Below are positions 11,001 through 24,100 of a stretch of 47,506 nucleotides of DNA, in pieces. Source of the stretch: Chloromonas sp. AAM2 (lineage: Eukaryota > Chlorophyta > Chlorophyceae > Chlamydomonadales > Chlamydomonadaceae); contig QAXH01006364.1 in the NCBI GenBank assembly GCA_004335635.1, forward strand, positions 34,043 through 81,548, given 5' to 3'. Position 1 is the stretch's first letter, and every line of letters starts with the position of its first letter. The notes below the pieces were generated by a model. That model searched no databases, was not told the origin of the DNA, and saw only the letters and a list, made by a program, of their open reading frames with translations. The translations under genes and the position numbers were made by a program.

Positions 11001-14000
11001 TCCACTCAGATGTCAAGTCGCGACTTTGGCATGATGAAGCGGTGAGTACATCTTGCGACAGCAAGGCGACTGAGACGGGCTAAGGCGCACTCCTAGTGAT
11101 TTGAAATCAGTGAGCTGGCCGGCACATTGGACTTGCCGGCTGGTGCGTTGAGCTTGATGGCCAGACGACAATGGTTTTCTTTGGCATTCATATCAGGCCT
11201 TCCATAGGCCGCTACTTGCAAAACCATATCCCGTGACCTGCTGTTGTGCGCCTGCAGTCGCAAGAGCAGCCTTCTGACCATGGACAACGCCATACCTGAA
11301 GAATCAACGTTTGCAAGTGGTGCTTGCATGAGGAAGTCGCTCGAACGCAGCTCGGCATGTAGCATGGTGTTCAGCATGTCTGACTCTGACGAGTTGACGC
11401 CGCAGCTATCGGGGCCGGTGTTGCAGACGTTGATGGAATTGCAGTATCCAGAGGCGGAACCAGAGTCAACTTATCAAAGGCCAGAGTCGGCCGCCACGCC
11501 GGAATCCCAAGCAGCCACTCCGTTGCGGACGGAGCTCAGTGCGAGGTCTCGGAGGCAATCGGTGGCGGACTCGCACGCGGAATCACTTGGTAGGTGATGT
11601 TTGGATTTATGAAACCTGGGACTGATGAAGAGTGTGGTTTGTGTGTGAACAAGATGGCAGGCGATTGAGCATCGCATCAAGAGGACATATGCTACCGGGA
11701 ATCCGATGTTTTGCGTAGCATGGACGCCGTAAAACAAAGCACTTCTTGATACACCCTGGTGATATCTGCACTCCACAGAACTTGGTTTCCTGAAGAGTGC
11801 ATTTGGCCTTGCGGACTCATCTTCTGTCCATGCAGAGCTCCAAAGCGGTGTCACTAGCTCGTCCCGCATCCCGGATGAAGTCGGAGAGGGTCTTGTGGCG
11901 GACCACAATCAACCGCTTACGTCTTGGTCCACCTACGAGCAGAGGGCAAATGAGCCTGATGAAGCCGCACGCCGTGCATTGGCGGCGATGGTGACCGGAG
12001 CATCTCGGGGCAGTACCACTTCCGTTGCAGATTGCATGGCCCGGAACGGGTTGGGCGCAGCCTGGGCTGGAGGTGGCTATGCAGGTGGCAGCGTGAGGGT
12101 GGGCAGCGCACGTGGCAGCGTGCGCCGGGAATCGTCGGCAGGCAGGGCGATCAGGAGTAGCGTGCGACATCAAGCCGACGGATCGGTTAAGGGGCTCGTA
12201 CGCGGCGCGAAAGGCACAGGAGACAGGTAAGCAAAATCCACCAGCATGGAGTGAACAGTGGTTTCACATGGCACAGCGACCAACATATGCTGTGGTCGGA
12301 ATTTTCAGCGCACATAATCATATACAATGCATGATGTGTACTGCAAAGCGTTGGTCACGTGCAGCCTTGAATTCGAGATTGAGGAGAGCATCATGCTGAA
12401 CAGGCGCATGCTGGATGCAAGGAGGCTGCTGCTCGAGGAGGTGAGATGACGGGTTGATTGGTCAAGTTGAGCTCATAGGCTGATGGCTTGCTTGCACAGC
12501 CTGAAATCCCAGAACCTCCACACATACCTTGGAGTAGTTGCGCCTACGCAGAAGTGTTCTTGCACTGTTGGTCGTCACAGGCTTTCTCTTGGCGCTACAA
12601 AGGGGCATACTGCAAAGCACTGATTACCAGTGTGGCTGGTTGTTGCCTAGTTGGACAAGCGCGAGTCCCGGCAATACTTGAGCTTGCATGTACCACGCTG
12701 TATCATGCTTGCATGTATCACGCTGTATCATGCTTGCATGCATCACGCTGTGTCATGCTTGCATGCATCACGCTGTGTCATGCTTGCATGTATCACGCTG
12801 TGTCATGCTTGCATGTACCACGCTGTATCATGCTTGCATGTACCACGCTGTGTCATGCTTGCATGTACCACGCTGTGTCATGCTTGCATGTATCACGCTG
12901 TGTCATGCTTGCATGTATCACGCTGTGTCATTCTTGCATGTATCACGCTGTGTCATGCTTGCATGTACCACGCTGTATCATGCTTGCATGTATCACGCTG
13001 TGTCATGCTTGCATGTATCACGCTGTGCCTTTGTTCTACTGCTTACACGCACAGGTCAAGATTGATGAAGTGCTGGGCTTTGGTTCCATGGGTAAGCAAG
13101 CGCTCCCCCCTGACAGCCATGGACACTTCAGCAAGTCGATACAAGTCACCCAGGCTTACCCACACATTACGCGAATTAACTACATCACTGGTGCAGGCAC
13201 ATGACAGTTGTACTCGTTTCTGCATTCCTGCACAGTTCTAATGCGCCAGCGAACGGCTTTGCCGCTGTGTTGTTGCAGGCGTCATCTACTACGGCACTCT
13301 GTGGAGCCAGCGGGTCGTGGTCAAGCTGATTGAGCACATGAAGGGCAACATGGCCAAGGGTCAACAGAGGGCAAAGCTCGCACGCATAGAGGTAGGCTGC
13401 AACAATAATGTCTGAATCTGAGTCCGATTCTGCCGTGTCACCAGATGTACACGAGGATAGATTGTTGCAACTCGAGGGAGAGAGCCAATGAGAAAGCTGT
13501 ATAAGTTGTACTTGCTCCAAGGGAGGGGGGGGGTGGGTTCTATAGAAAATGACCTTAGGTGGGAGTGGGTATCTCTGAACCACTTATACGAATGCTAACG
13601 GTGTAAGGAGCTCGAATGCAAGGTTTCAGGTCGTTCTGAGATGGTTGACTGGGTGGTATAAAAGTCCTCCGCAAGGCCCCAGCTACTTTTTCGACCTTTT
13701 TGAGTATTTTTTGCTTTGCGGAACAAACACAATGAATTCAAGATTTCTGAAGATGTGGCTGGTTGCAGCTTGTTGACATCTATCCAAAACCATCTTTATT
13801 TCCCAGAACGGCCTTGTGGGCGGTTTGTTATGGGCTGGTTAAGTGTCAGAGGGTGCCGGCGCTGGCGTGACCTGCGTCACCTGCGGCGCCAGGCCGCAGG
13901 TCACGCAAGCAGCGATCCAAAACCGGATGGAGAGCGGGATATGCTTGCATACCTTGGAAGTGAAGTTTACCTTTGGCATGTCCCCATGGCCTGTGACATG

Positions 14001-17000
14001 GGTGGCGGTTAGGGTTCGGTTGGGGCCGGATGGGCTTTGATGACCCATAAGAGGGGCATTGTTCAAGTGAACTTTGCCATCAACTGGTCCAGGGGATAGG
14101 CCTTGACGAGAGCTGTCGATTGAGCCCCTTTTCATGTGATTCTGAGCCGTTTCTGGGTGGGTTCCAAAAGTGGTAAAGTCCGAGGCCATTTTGTCACCTA
14201 GGGTCACGGACTTTGTAAACCCCCCCTACCCTGTTGCTTCCACTAAAAACGACCTAACTCTTGCTTTAAATGGATGGTGTTCATTCACATGGAAAACCAT
14301 AATTCCGCCAACCCTTGCAGGCCATTGTCTCTCGCAAGCTGCTGCACCCGAACATAGTAGTGACGTACAGCTCCTGCACCGGTCACATGGAGGCAAACCG
14401 ACTCCAAGTGTCAACCGCTGCGCCCAAAAGAGGCATGGGTCTAAGAGGCGCCAAGGGGCAGGCGTCAAGGCAGAAGCTCATGACGATGATGGTGCAGGTG
14501 GGTGCAACCAGCAGAGGTCAGGGTAGATTGGAGTGGAATAGAGTTCATGCGTGACTGACTCTCCACACTCACGCTGAAGCCATAATTCATTCATGCAAAG
14601 TGCATCAAGCTGTCCACGCTGTGGTCCTTAACCTCGTTTCATCTTACTCTTTCACCCGCGACCGATGTTGTGATGTTACTGCACTGTTCGCTCCTTACCA
14701 CATTCCATTTCCTCGGTGTACTTGAGCACACGACTTGCATCTGGTCTCAGGAGTACTGCGATCAGGGTACTCTCGGGGAGGCTCTGGCTTGCGACAAGCT
14801 GGCTGCCTGTGTGGCCCCGGACAAGCACCCGCAGCTCGTGGTGCAGCTCGCGCTAGACATTGCAGAGGCGATGAAGTGAGTGCACGGGTGGAGACACAGA
14901 TCAGGGAAGCTTTTAGGTGACACGGCCTGGGCTGTCGTTCGAATTCAATAGCAACCCTGCACTTTTGGCGGTTGGCGGGCATCGCCTCTGGGCATGACCC
15001 AGGGTGCTGTGGAGTAGTGTATGCAACAGTAATGTGGTTACAGTGACCATGTAACAGTAGGCAAACCACGTACTAACAGCTAACACTCCACCATCAGCTC
15101 TTACTTGGAGGCGCAAGCCAGCCCCATGGGACGCAAGCTGCGCTAGCTCCGATAGAAGTTGACGCTGTGAATAGCAAGACTGATCGTAAGAACAATCAAG
15201 ACGTCAGCTGATCAGCTTGTTATTGTTCGTTGCCCTGGCAGGTACATGCACAGCCTGCGGATCCTTCACATCGACCTCAAGGCCGACAATGTGCTGCTCA
15301 AGCGCTGCAACAACCCGGCCAAGGGGCGGCTGGGGAACGTCGTGGCCAAAGTGGCGGACTTTGGACTCGCACTGGTAAGGGTGAAGAAGTACCGCCAGGG
15401 ACGAGAAAACTCGTAATTACCCGAGCCATTGGCTCCCGGGAAAAGGAGCAAGCAATGCACATTTCATCAGTCTGAGATTTTGCTTATGCGTCGGATGCGC
15501 TTGCAAACGTTGGTGTAGCGGTTGCGCACTGCTGGCCAGGGTTGGACAACCCTGGACCCGGGCCGCCCCGCCCCTTGCGCGCTATCTCAGTTGTCTGCAC
15601 ACATGCTTGCTCTGCTTGCAAATCGCACTGTGTTCCTGATGTTTGCACCATCGTGTTCTTGCAAGTCGCACTGTGTTCCTGATGTTCGCACCATTATGTT
15701 CTTGCAAGTCGCACTGTGTTCCTGATGTTCGCACCATTGTGTTCTTGCAAGTCGCACTGTCTTCCTGATGTTTGCACCATTGTGTTCTTGCAAGTCGCAC
15801 TGTGCTCCTGATGTTCGCACCATTGTGTTCTTGCAAGTCGCACTGTGTTCCTGATGTTCGCAACATTATGTTCTTGCAAGTCGTGCTGCCTTCCTCGAAC
15901 AGCCACCAACAATTTTCCTTGCTTCTTCCTGCCATCTTCATCGCAGGTTCTTCCACCTGATGTTGAGTTCCGAGAGGACGGGGTACATGGCACAGTCAGC
16001 CACATGCCCCCGGAGGCCATGAGGGACACCGTCTTCACCTTTGCAACGGATGTGTTCAGCTTCGGAGTGGTGCGTGTGGTCCAACTTGGTGTGCAAGCAT
16101 GGCACTCGTTCGGAATTGGCACCACTTTGTAGAGCCTGTCATCAATCGCTCTGCCTGTTCCGTAGAACTAGAGGGTCTTGGGGCTTTAATGCCGTATTGT
16201 CGCCTCTGGTGCAGGCTGGCCACCGCATGGCATCGCATAAAAGCGACTAGTAAAGCATAGGACAATCACACAGAACACCTGGCTCGGTGGCACGCTGGAG
16301 TTTCAAAGCAGATCTTGACTCCGCGCCAACAGCATCTTCACAGAAAGCAGCAGCATCACTGCATGTGTTCGTGTTGCATGACAGGTGCTGTGGGAGCTGA
16401 TCACGCGAGGCAAACCGTTCAAAGGAATGGTGGCGCATCAGGTAGGTGTCCGGTGTGGGCCTGGCAATGTGAGGAAGTTGCATGAGAGAGTGGCGGTAGG
16501 AGTGAGCAGGCAAGAACGACCGCATGGCATGATTGCACGGCTCTCTGTCCAGGCAGTCCAACAATTTACGTGCCTTTAGGGATGGGCCTGTGGCCGCGGT
16601 TCAGCCTTTCCTCTCGGGGCGCCGACGAATATATATGAATCCGCCTAGTCAGCGCACAATCCATGATTTGTCTTCGTTTCTGCGTACAGATTGTCGAGGC
16701 TGTATGCGATCGTGGCGTTCGTTTGCCCTGGCCCACGGGCCTGGACGCGACCTTCACGGCCCTGCAGCAGCTTGCCATTGAGTGCTGGGACGTCAGCCCC
16801 CTGCAGTGAGTCACGTGCCACTCCTGGAGGCAACAACAAATCGGAATGTGAAGGGAAGGAAACGGCGGCACTATGCCGCACAGAACCAAAGACGGCAGGG
16901 CGCAGAAAACATGATGGTGCTAATGAGTCTGTGCTTGTCATATCTTTTGTGATGAGTAGCATTTCTCCTTTGACCCGCAGGCGTCCCTCTTTTGCCGACA

Positions 17001-18953
17001 TTGTGGACCGGTTGTCCGACGTGCTCCACCCCGAGGCGAGGTCGGGGGTGCCCTCCCGCGTCCCAAGCACCCTCGCCAGGACCGAGGTAAGCGAAGGCTT
17101 CGGGCACTGCGGCAGAGGACACCACCAAGACAATCCTCGACGCAGCTTGCCCACATGGGTAACACGACAGTATGTGAAAACACCTGCCATGGTAAAATTC
17201 ATGGCAGATCGGCTGCCACGCGTTCCGAAATGAAGATAAGCGTTTCAGAAACGAGAGATCAAGAGCTACATAGCTCACCGTCAAGCATTTTGGTGCTCGT
17301 TGCAGCTGCACCGCAATCGTCGCTCAAAGTTTGACCATGTCGGTCATCCTGGGCCCATAACTTGCCAACCCAGCCACCTATTAAGGTGCCAAGCAGCTTG
17401 TTGGATATCTCACGACATGTAAAATGCCATGGTTATTATTGCGGAGACACTACGCACCGTGACACATTAATTCTCGGCTACAACGAGTGACGTCCGTGTG
17501 CGTGGTCTGCCGAAGAGCAAGTCGAACGACCAAACCGACCTGTTGCGGTATCTTGATGCTTTGGAAGACTTACAACATGTTCTGCGTGGTTTTAGCTTGG
17601 TTACTGGTGGCGAACCCGGGGCCGCGGGGTGTCGGAGAAAGGTACGGAAAGCAATAACGGTGTGACACCCCAGCGGAGTTCGATGAAACCTGGCTTGACG
17701 CAATACAACAAACGTGAGCTGCCTGACAACCTCTTGATCGTTCATATCGGCCCAGTGGTTGCAAAGATGACCCTAAACACGATACCTGCCTCTCCTCACA
17801 TAGGTGTTACCCATCATCATAATTCGATGATTTGCTGCTGACCCATGGTTCACGTATTGCTGCCTTCCACGAGCTCTTTGCTGGACATGTCTCTTACTCC
17901 TGTTTCACTGGCGTGCTAAGGCTCATTTGATCCTGCGTACTGACTGCTGCCAGCACTTTGTAGCATGCTCTGATGTGTGTGCGACCTGTCGTACGTCGCT
18001 GCGCAGACAACAGACGAGTCTGATGAGTTGGAGGCTGCACTGAAGCAGCAGCGCAGGCAGGCAGCGCAGGCGGCGCGCGCTGTCTCTGCAGCCATGGCGT
18101 CAAACGCGCGCCAGTCCCAGAGCTCGGCACATGCTCCGTTGGTCGGCAGCACAGCAGGCAGCACTTGCAGTGATTTGCAGGTGGGGCATGCAGCAGGTGG
18201 AGTGAGTCAGTACTCTGCATGTGGACTAGCCCTACGATGGTTGACAAATGGTTCTTACACACGAGTTTGCATGCCGTTATTACGGCAGCACGCCAGACCG
18301 GGCCCAATCAAAACTTGGCTTCAAAACTCCAGGACTGCGCACCCTGGCCGCTGTATTTTTTTGTGCTTATGCGTCGCTTCCTACACTTTGCTTAATACAC
18401 CTATTACATGCGTCGCTTATTTCGACTCAAATCACTTCAAGTGCTAGCACAGCATGTTTTTGTGAAGTGGTGCATGCGCTAGCAATTCACGACTTCACGT
18501 TTGTCGCGCAGGGGCATCATGGGCTGGAGCAACGGACGCTGCTTCGTCTCGAGTCGGAGAGTAGCTGCATTGGAGGATCCGTCGCCGCGCCCGCAGGTGC
18601 ACACGTCTCCCTGGCGGACATCCTCGCTGGCCCGCCGCCGAAAGACGTCCTGGGCAAGATGCTCTACTTTTTGGCGCAGGTCAGTGGAAAGCGAAGCTGA
18701 TGGCCACTGTGCCTCAGACGCAAAGCAGCTTCTGTTGGGACTCTTGTGTGCTCAAGTGCGTGCGATGGATGAAAAGGCGTTTGAATAGCGTTTGTCACCC
18801 TTCCTCTGTGTCGTGTTGTGTTTGCAGATGCCTCCACATATGGACGAGCTGCAGCGCGTGGAACTAGACAACGGCATCACGCGCTATGTGTTGCCCGTCA
18901 GCATATCCGAATGTGCACCGCTGCTGTCGGCCAAGTCCTTCCGTCGCCGATAG
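8009..18953 (+). CDS. TKL-type protein kinase with N-terminal membrane anchor, ~1574 aa (20 exons)
   Basis: Exons: 8009-8105, 8198-8253, 8337-8515, 8641-10290, 10553-11041, 11258-11589, 11836-12226, 12365-12440, 13055-13091, 13279-13391, 14321-14497, 14751-14875, 15242-15374, 15947-16069, 16385-16441, 16690-16805, 16981-17086, 18007-18180, 18512-18679, 18828-18953. Every phase matches and the total is 4725 nt. The N-terminus has a ~30-residue hydrophobic run (LLFSLAWLCAGLSMALLF) followed by QLRRQ, read as a membrane anchor. Residues ~110-1080 are low-complexity, with Gln runs and Ser-rich parts. The kinase domain covers ~1091-1419: GFGSMG loop, K1118, HPNIV, EYCDQGTL, HIDLKADN (Ile replaces the Arg of HRD), D1280-FG, GTVSHMPPEAM, DVFSFGVVLWEL, and RPSFADIVDRL. 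Ser/Thr kinase activity is likely for a TKL. Substrate is unknown. Least certain are the start and the Q-rich exon 4. Confidence 0.85.
9376..9550 (+). repeat. CAG/CAGCAA-rich tract encoding poly-Gln
   Basis: A ~175-nt run of CAG and related triplets lies inside exon 4 of the TKL kinase. In the frame fixed by the flanking splice phases it encodes mostly Gln with Pro and Leu. Because of the repeat, the other plus frames (Ala, Ser) and the minus frames (Ala, Leu) are open too. A shorter CAG run is at about 8730-8750. Confidence 0.8.
12682..13027 (+). repeat. 25-bp minisatellite, ~14 copies, in a kinase intron
   Basis: The unit is GCTTGCATGTATCACGCTGTGTCAT with few variants, repeated about 13.8 times. 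It fills intron 8 (12441-13054) of the TKL kinase and ends about 27 nt before the exon that encodes the Gly-rich loop. Since 25 is not a multiple of 3, all three plus frames stay open across it, giving spurious Cys/His-rich ORFs. Confidence 0.9.
15536..15554. repeat. Near-palindrome resembling the hAT MITE terminus
   Basis: CCAGGGTTGGACAACCCTGG is a near-perfect inverted repeat inside an intron of the TKL kinase. Its CAGGGTTGGACAACCC differs at one base from the first 16 nt of the MITE at 6855. It may be a deletion remnant of the same family, but chance cannot be excluded. Confidence 0.3.
15618..15890 (+). repeat. 43-bp minisatellite, ~6.4 copies, in a kinase intron
   Basis: Units begin GCAAGTCGCACTGTG at 15661, 15704, 15747, 15790 and 15833, an exact 43-bp period, with variants at 15618 and 15876. 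The array is T-rich on the sense strand and ends about 57 nt before the 3' splice site of the exon starting at 15947. Confidence 0.9.
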
Positions 18954-21178
18954 AGTTTTGAAGATTATCGGAGTGACCAAAATGCCACCAAAATGCAAAG
19001 GCGGACTTGCGGCGTGCATTGCTCTACGCACTGAGTTTCAGACAGGCAAAGAGCATAGGGTAGAGTTGTAGACAGGCGAAGGGCGCGGTGCAGAGGGTTG
19101 GGATGACGAGATCACGATGAGGACTATGAACACGTGCTGGACATGAGCCAAGTGGAGTCGCATATTGGTAGACCTTGAATGTCAGCTGCTGAAGTGCACT
19201 AAATGATAGCACATGGAATGGGTGGGAAGCAAGGTACTGGACACAAGCAGTGGTGGATCACCATCACAGTGCCACTGGGTGACGGCTGGGTGACAGCTGC
19301 TGTGCTGTGTATCTTTGAAACATGTTGACCAGTCAATCTGACAGTGCACCCTCTGACCACTCTTCTCTTGTGGCCTTGCAAGTGGCTGTCTGGTGGCAGG
19401 CCTTATACTAAAGAAGGCCTCTGGTCCACTTGCGGCTATGAGGATACGCAGAGATTTTCATACCCGGACATGATGCTCAAAAGTGCAGGAAGCGGAAAAC
19501 ATTCAATGTGAATTCGACCTGGAGAGGTTCGTAACATGATTCAGTGAGGCACTTCCAAAGCAGTACCACAATCAGCCTAACCGCTGGTATCAACATTTTA
19601 TTAAATGCATTATCCAAAGCATATGGCCATGCCAGCTCTGATTCTTGTTCCTGCCGGTTTGATGCATGTGAGCCTCACCTCACGGCTTCAGTTCGTGCAA
19701 CATGAAAACAGGGTTTTGCGATAATGCCCTTCTTGGTCTGCTGCGATTGACACCAGGCGCCTTCTAAACACTCATGACCGTGCTGGTCTGGCTGTTAACT
19801 CTTGAATCATAGAATTGTTTGGCGATACTAAACATTTATGCTCACACCCTGCCGTTGGCCTGCCCTTACTATTTTGTTACGCACTTGAATAACACGTTGT
19901 TTGGTTTAGTCAGACATTTAGGTAGGAGTGACGGATTTGACTTGCTGTGCTTTTGTTTGGTTAGGCAAGTTCATCAGGAACGACAGTACTAGTGCAAAGA
20001 CGCTTGTACGGATAAAGGATTCTCAATGTTGCAACAGACACGGGCACTGATGTTCAGAATAATCGCAGCATGCCCCTTCCAACGGCACAAGGAGGGGCTC
20101 ATGAGTGTCATGACATGTTGCAAGTTGTGATACACTGCGACAACAGTTGGAATTACATCACAGATCAATGCATTCCTATCTTACTTCTATCTCCGGTTCA
20201 TAAGACTGATTCTTACTGCCTCTTCCACAGGGCAGTAGTGTGCACTGATGCTGAATGATTCAGAGGTCAGGACAACGCTACTAAAAAAGAAGTTTGCCAG
20301 TTCTGGGACAATTTGGTGGATGCCGACACTGATGTAGTGGAGGTGTGCATTGACCTTGCCTGAATGAGTGTCATGTGAGATTGAGATGTTGCGGTGTTTG
20401 AGACTGAGTTTGAGAGTTCAGCCCAGTGCAGATGTTGGAAACTGTCCCAGACCTGGCAAACTTCTTTTTTGTTTAGAAGCGGTGAGCGGAACTGTGCTCA
20501 ATTGGCACGAGCTAAGCTCAGAATCATGACTTGCTGAAACCAACTGACGTTGTGAACATTGAATCTCCAACGTGTTGGCTTTTCGCGCTTACCTGTGCTT
20601 AGAATGCAGGCTGTAACTACTATTTGATGCTATTTTGATTGGCTGTCAACTCTGCTGAGCAGTATGTAAATCTTTTTCAGGCCCTGAGGGTGTTGGGCCG
20701 ACACCCAATTCAATAAGTCGTCAGCACATCACAAGGAAAGAGTATCTACATGTTTGCAAGATGACTTGAAGGTGATCCCCTGTTGCTTCGTGCGTTGGAC
20801 GTGCTACATGGTGTGCACTTTATGTACATGTACATTTATTTGTACTTTACAAGCTAGTCTAGCCTGCTACTAGTAGGGTTAGCTAGGTGTTGGCGTGGGT
20901 GTCAGGGCCTGCAGTTGAATGCCTGCATTCGCTCTCTCTCAACCGTCCTGTGCTGGTGGGAGGCTGAATCCTGATCAGGGCCAAAACATGGCTTGGAGAT
21001 GGCTAGAAGCTTGCTTAGAGACGTCCAAGACCGTCCAGGCAGCCTCGTTGCTTCGCACGCATGTGACGCAGCCGAAACAGATTAGATATCAGCTCTAGAG
21101 GATTGTCAGATCACAAGCCAATGTTTGAAAAAAACAGGACGTGGCTCGTTATGCGGAGCTGGTGCTACAAGTCATTCA
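18954..21178. other. Intergenic region between the two kinase genes
   Basis: No exon with plausible splice context was found in these 2.2 kb; the longest open frames are about 60 codons. The region must contain the 3' UTR of the first kinase and the promoter of the second. The nearest clear TGTAA is at 20612-20616, which would imply a 3' UTR of about 1.66 kb, so the real site may be non-canonical. An inverted-repeat element is at 20283-20470. Confidence 0.5.
20283..20470. mobile_element. 188-bp inverted-repeat (MITE-like) element, copy A
   Basis: The left arm begins AAAAAAGAAGTTTGCCAG and continues to GGGACA. The right arm (20441-20470) is its reverse complement with about two mismatches in 30. 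The interior has no ORF. I see no clear target duplication. The same arms occur at 29821-29934, so this is a family of elements. Confidence 0.6.
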
Positions 21179-24100
21179 ATGATCGATCCCAAAAAGGTCT
21201 CTCGCCCATACAGTGTCATTGTCATACAGCTCACTCTCTTCGCTGCCGTGATTGCGGACAGTAGACACCGAGAGCGTGCATGGTTGCAAGCCGCTGGGCC
21301 AAGGCGTCGGAATCAGGAGGACGCGGGTGAGCCCGTTGAGTCGCCAATGGCCCGTCCAAGGAATCGCCGTTCCTGCCGTGCCTTGTTGTAGTTCTTCGCC
21401 TGGAAGGCGACGCCAGTAGCATCCGTTGCCTATCTTTGAATTGCTCTCTAAACCTCAATAGGCTCCCAGTCAGGACCATATACAGCAGACCACAGAGCAA
21501 AAGTGCAAGGGTACTGGTGTGGCGGTGACTGCAGACCATGCGGCAGAAGACTACTTGGTGCAAGGAATGCATTCGATTAAAATATGGATGCACAACATGA
21601 GAGTCAAATTGACAATCATGCAATACAAGGGCGAACAGGTTTCTGAGCATGGAGTGTGCACAGCCATGCATTGGCTCATGACACCTTCTTTCAATACCTT
21701 TGATATCTTGCACTTGGCCATGAATCTCGGCATTTGCTCAGTTCCTTGGGGTTACTGTTTGCAGGCCCACCTCCTCCCCCAACTTACCCAAGTATCCCTG
21801 CGCCATCTGATCGTCCTGCACCATCTCCCGTCAGCCTCTTTCCACCGACGGATAATCCCCCTACAGCACCGGTTGACTTGCCCCCACCACCAATTGATTT
21901 GTCTCCACAACCGGTCGATTTGCCTCCATCACCGGTCGATTTGCCTCCACCGCCAGTCGATTTGCCTCCACCACCAGTCAATTTGCCTCCACCGCCGGTT
22001 GATTTGCCTGATCCACCAGTTGACGTGCGTCCACCGCCGGTTGATTTGCCCCCACCATCGGTTGACGTGCCTCCACCACCAGTGGTTGTTATTCAACCAC
22101 CAGTTTATCCCCCTCCACCATCGGTTGATTTGCCTCCACCGCCGGTTGATTTGCCCCCACCATCGGTTGACGTGCCTCCACCACCGGTTGATTTGCCTCC
22201 ACCGCCAGCCGATTTGCCTCCACCACCAGTCGTTATTACCCAACCACCAGTTTATCTCCCTCCACCACCAGCCGATCTCCCTCCACCGCCGCTTGTAGCT
22301 CCTCCTCCACCAGTAGTGGTCACTCCACAATCAGTTTACCCCCCTCCACCACCCGTCAACCCGCCTCCACCTCCGGTTGATGTGCCTCCACCACTGATTG
22401 TATTGGGCCCACCACCGGTCGATCCGCCTCCACCACCGGTCGACCCACCTCCACCACCCGTCAACCCGCCCCCACCTCCGGTTGATGTGCCTCCACCACT
22501 GATTGTGTTGGCTCCACCACCGGTCAATCCGCCTCCACCACCGGTCGATCTGCCTCCACCACCGGTCGACCCGCCTCCACCACCGGTCGACCTGCCTCCA
22601 CAACAGGTCGATCCGTCGACGCCACCGGCTGACCCGTCTTCACCACCAGTTGACCCGCCTCCACCATCACTTGATTCCCGCCCTTTCCCTAACTCAAGCC
22701 CTAGCCGTGCCCCACCATCACGCCTCCCTCTACCTCAGCTACCGCCGCCACCTCGTAGCACTCAACCGCCGCAAACTTCAAATTCAGCGGTCCTATCAAG
22801 CGAGGCATTTCCTGTTGGTGCTGTGGTGGGCGCAGTTGTAGGCGGGGTGGGTGGCGTAGCCATTCTTGTTGTCTTGCTGTGCTTTGCCTGGAAGCGCAAG
22901 AGAAGCGCACACGATCCAGAAGCTGCAGGCAACAAGGCCAACAGTGTGACAATTGTTCCACCCACACTGAATGATCAGTTCGCTGGAAGCGTGCCCAACT
23001 CTAAGTCGCCAACTACTTCCACTGGTAGCAGCATGGCAAGAAGGAGAGCAGGTGCTGTCGCGACTGGCATGCCAGCCTTGACGGTTATCCTGCCCGATGA
23101 CACTGCAAACAACGACAGGAACGCAGGGACAGCACATTCGCAACCACAGCAGACACATCTACCACCGCAAGTGCTCACTACAGCAGCTGCACAATCAGCA
23201 CAGATGGCGCCAGGTAGCACTGTGGCAGCAGGCATGAGCATTCTAGCGAGCGACAGGCCTGGATCAGGGCAGTCAAACATGGCGAGAGAAGTGGCCCCTG
23301 GCGAGACAGGCGTCTATCTGGTGCGTGGATTTGTTGTGCTCTGGACTGGTCGCGGTCTCATTGTTCACTTGAAGAGTTGAAACGTCACATGTGAATGCAG
23401 GCTTTTCCTCTGGTGTGTACTCTAATAACCCCTACCAGTCCGCTTGATCTGTGGCAGGCCGAGGCCTCCTCCCTTGGGGTGCTGGGTTTCTGGCCCATTC
23501 TTGCCCGTACGCATTAGCTCCAAGCTTCTACGACATATATCATGCAAGGCTGGACTCTATCCTAGCTTAACGGGTTGAATACCGATATCAAATGTCTTTC
23601 CTCTGTGCTGGTGCTGCATTGCAAGTATCTCATCGTCTGCGGCTGCTGTTTGCTTTTCTCAGAGGCGTGTGCTCAGCAATCTGCGTGTGCCTTACGATGC
23701 AATCTCCGTTGGAGAGGTGCTTGGGCAGGGCAGCTTTGGAACCGTGCACAAGGGCATATGGAGGGTAAGTTGTGCCGTGGCTGTGAAGCATACTTGCACG
23801 CTTCATGGAAAGTTGTGCTTCATCAGCCATGTATTGAGTAGCACAAGCAGCCGCATGCACGTTCCCAATGCACGTTCCGCATACATTTTCCGCATGCATT
23901 TTCCGCATGCATTTTCCGCATGCATTTTCCGCATGCATTTTCCGTATGCATGTTTCGTGTGCAGGGCAATCCCGTAGCCATCAAGATGCTGAACATGGAC
24001 CGGCTCAGCACCCAGGCACAGGACGCACTGAGACAGGAGGCACAGGTCATGTGCGAACTCAGACACCCATGCATTGCACCTGTATATGGTAAGGGGACAG

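Noticed and set aside
12682..13027. CRISPR array
   Set aside because: Units are contiguous 25-bp tandem repeats without unique spacers, within a eukaryotic intron.
12488..13241. Long Cys/His-rich plus-strand open frames
   Set aside because: They arise from the 25-bp minisatellite, whose period leaves all three frames open. The stretch is an intron flanked by phase-matched kinase exons.
15582..16125. Minus-strand repeat ORFs (GTQCDLQEHNGANI-type)
   Set aside because: Product of the 43-bp minisatellite read in reverse; same logic as above.
21784..22603. Minus-strand Gly-rich and Trp/Arg-rich ORFs
   Set aside because: Antisense shadows of the proline-repeat exon.
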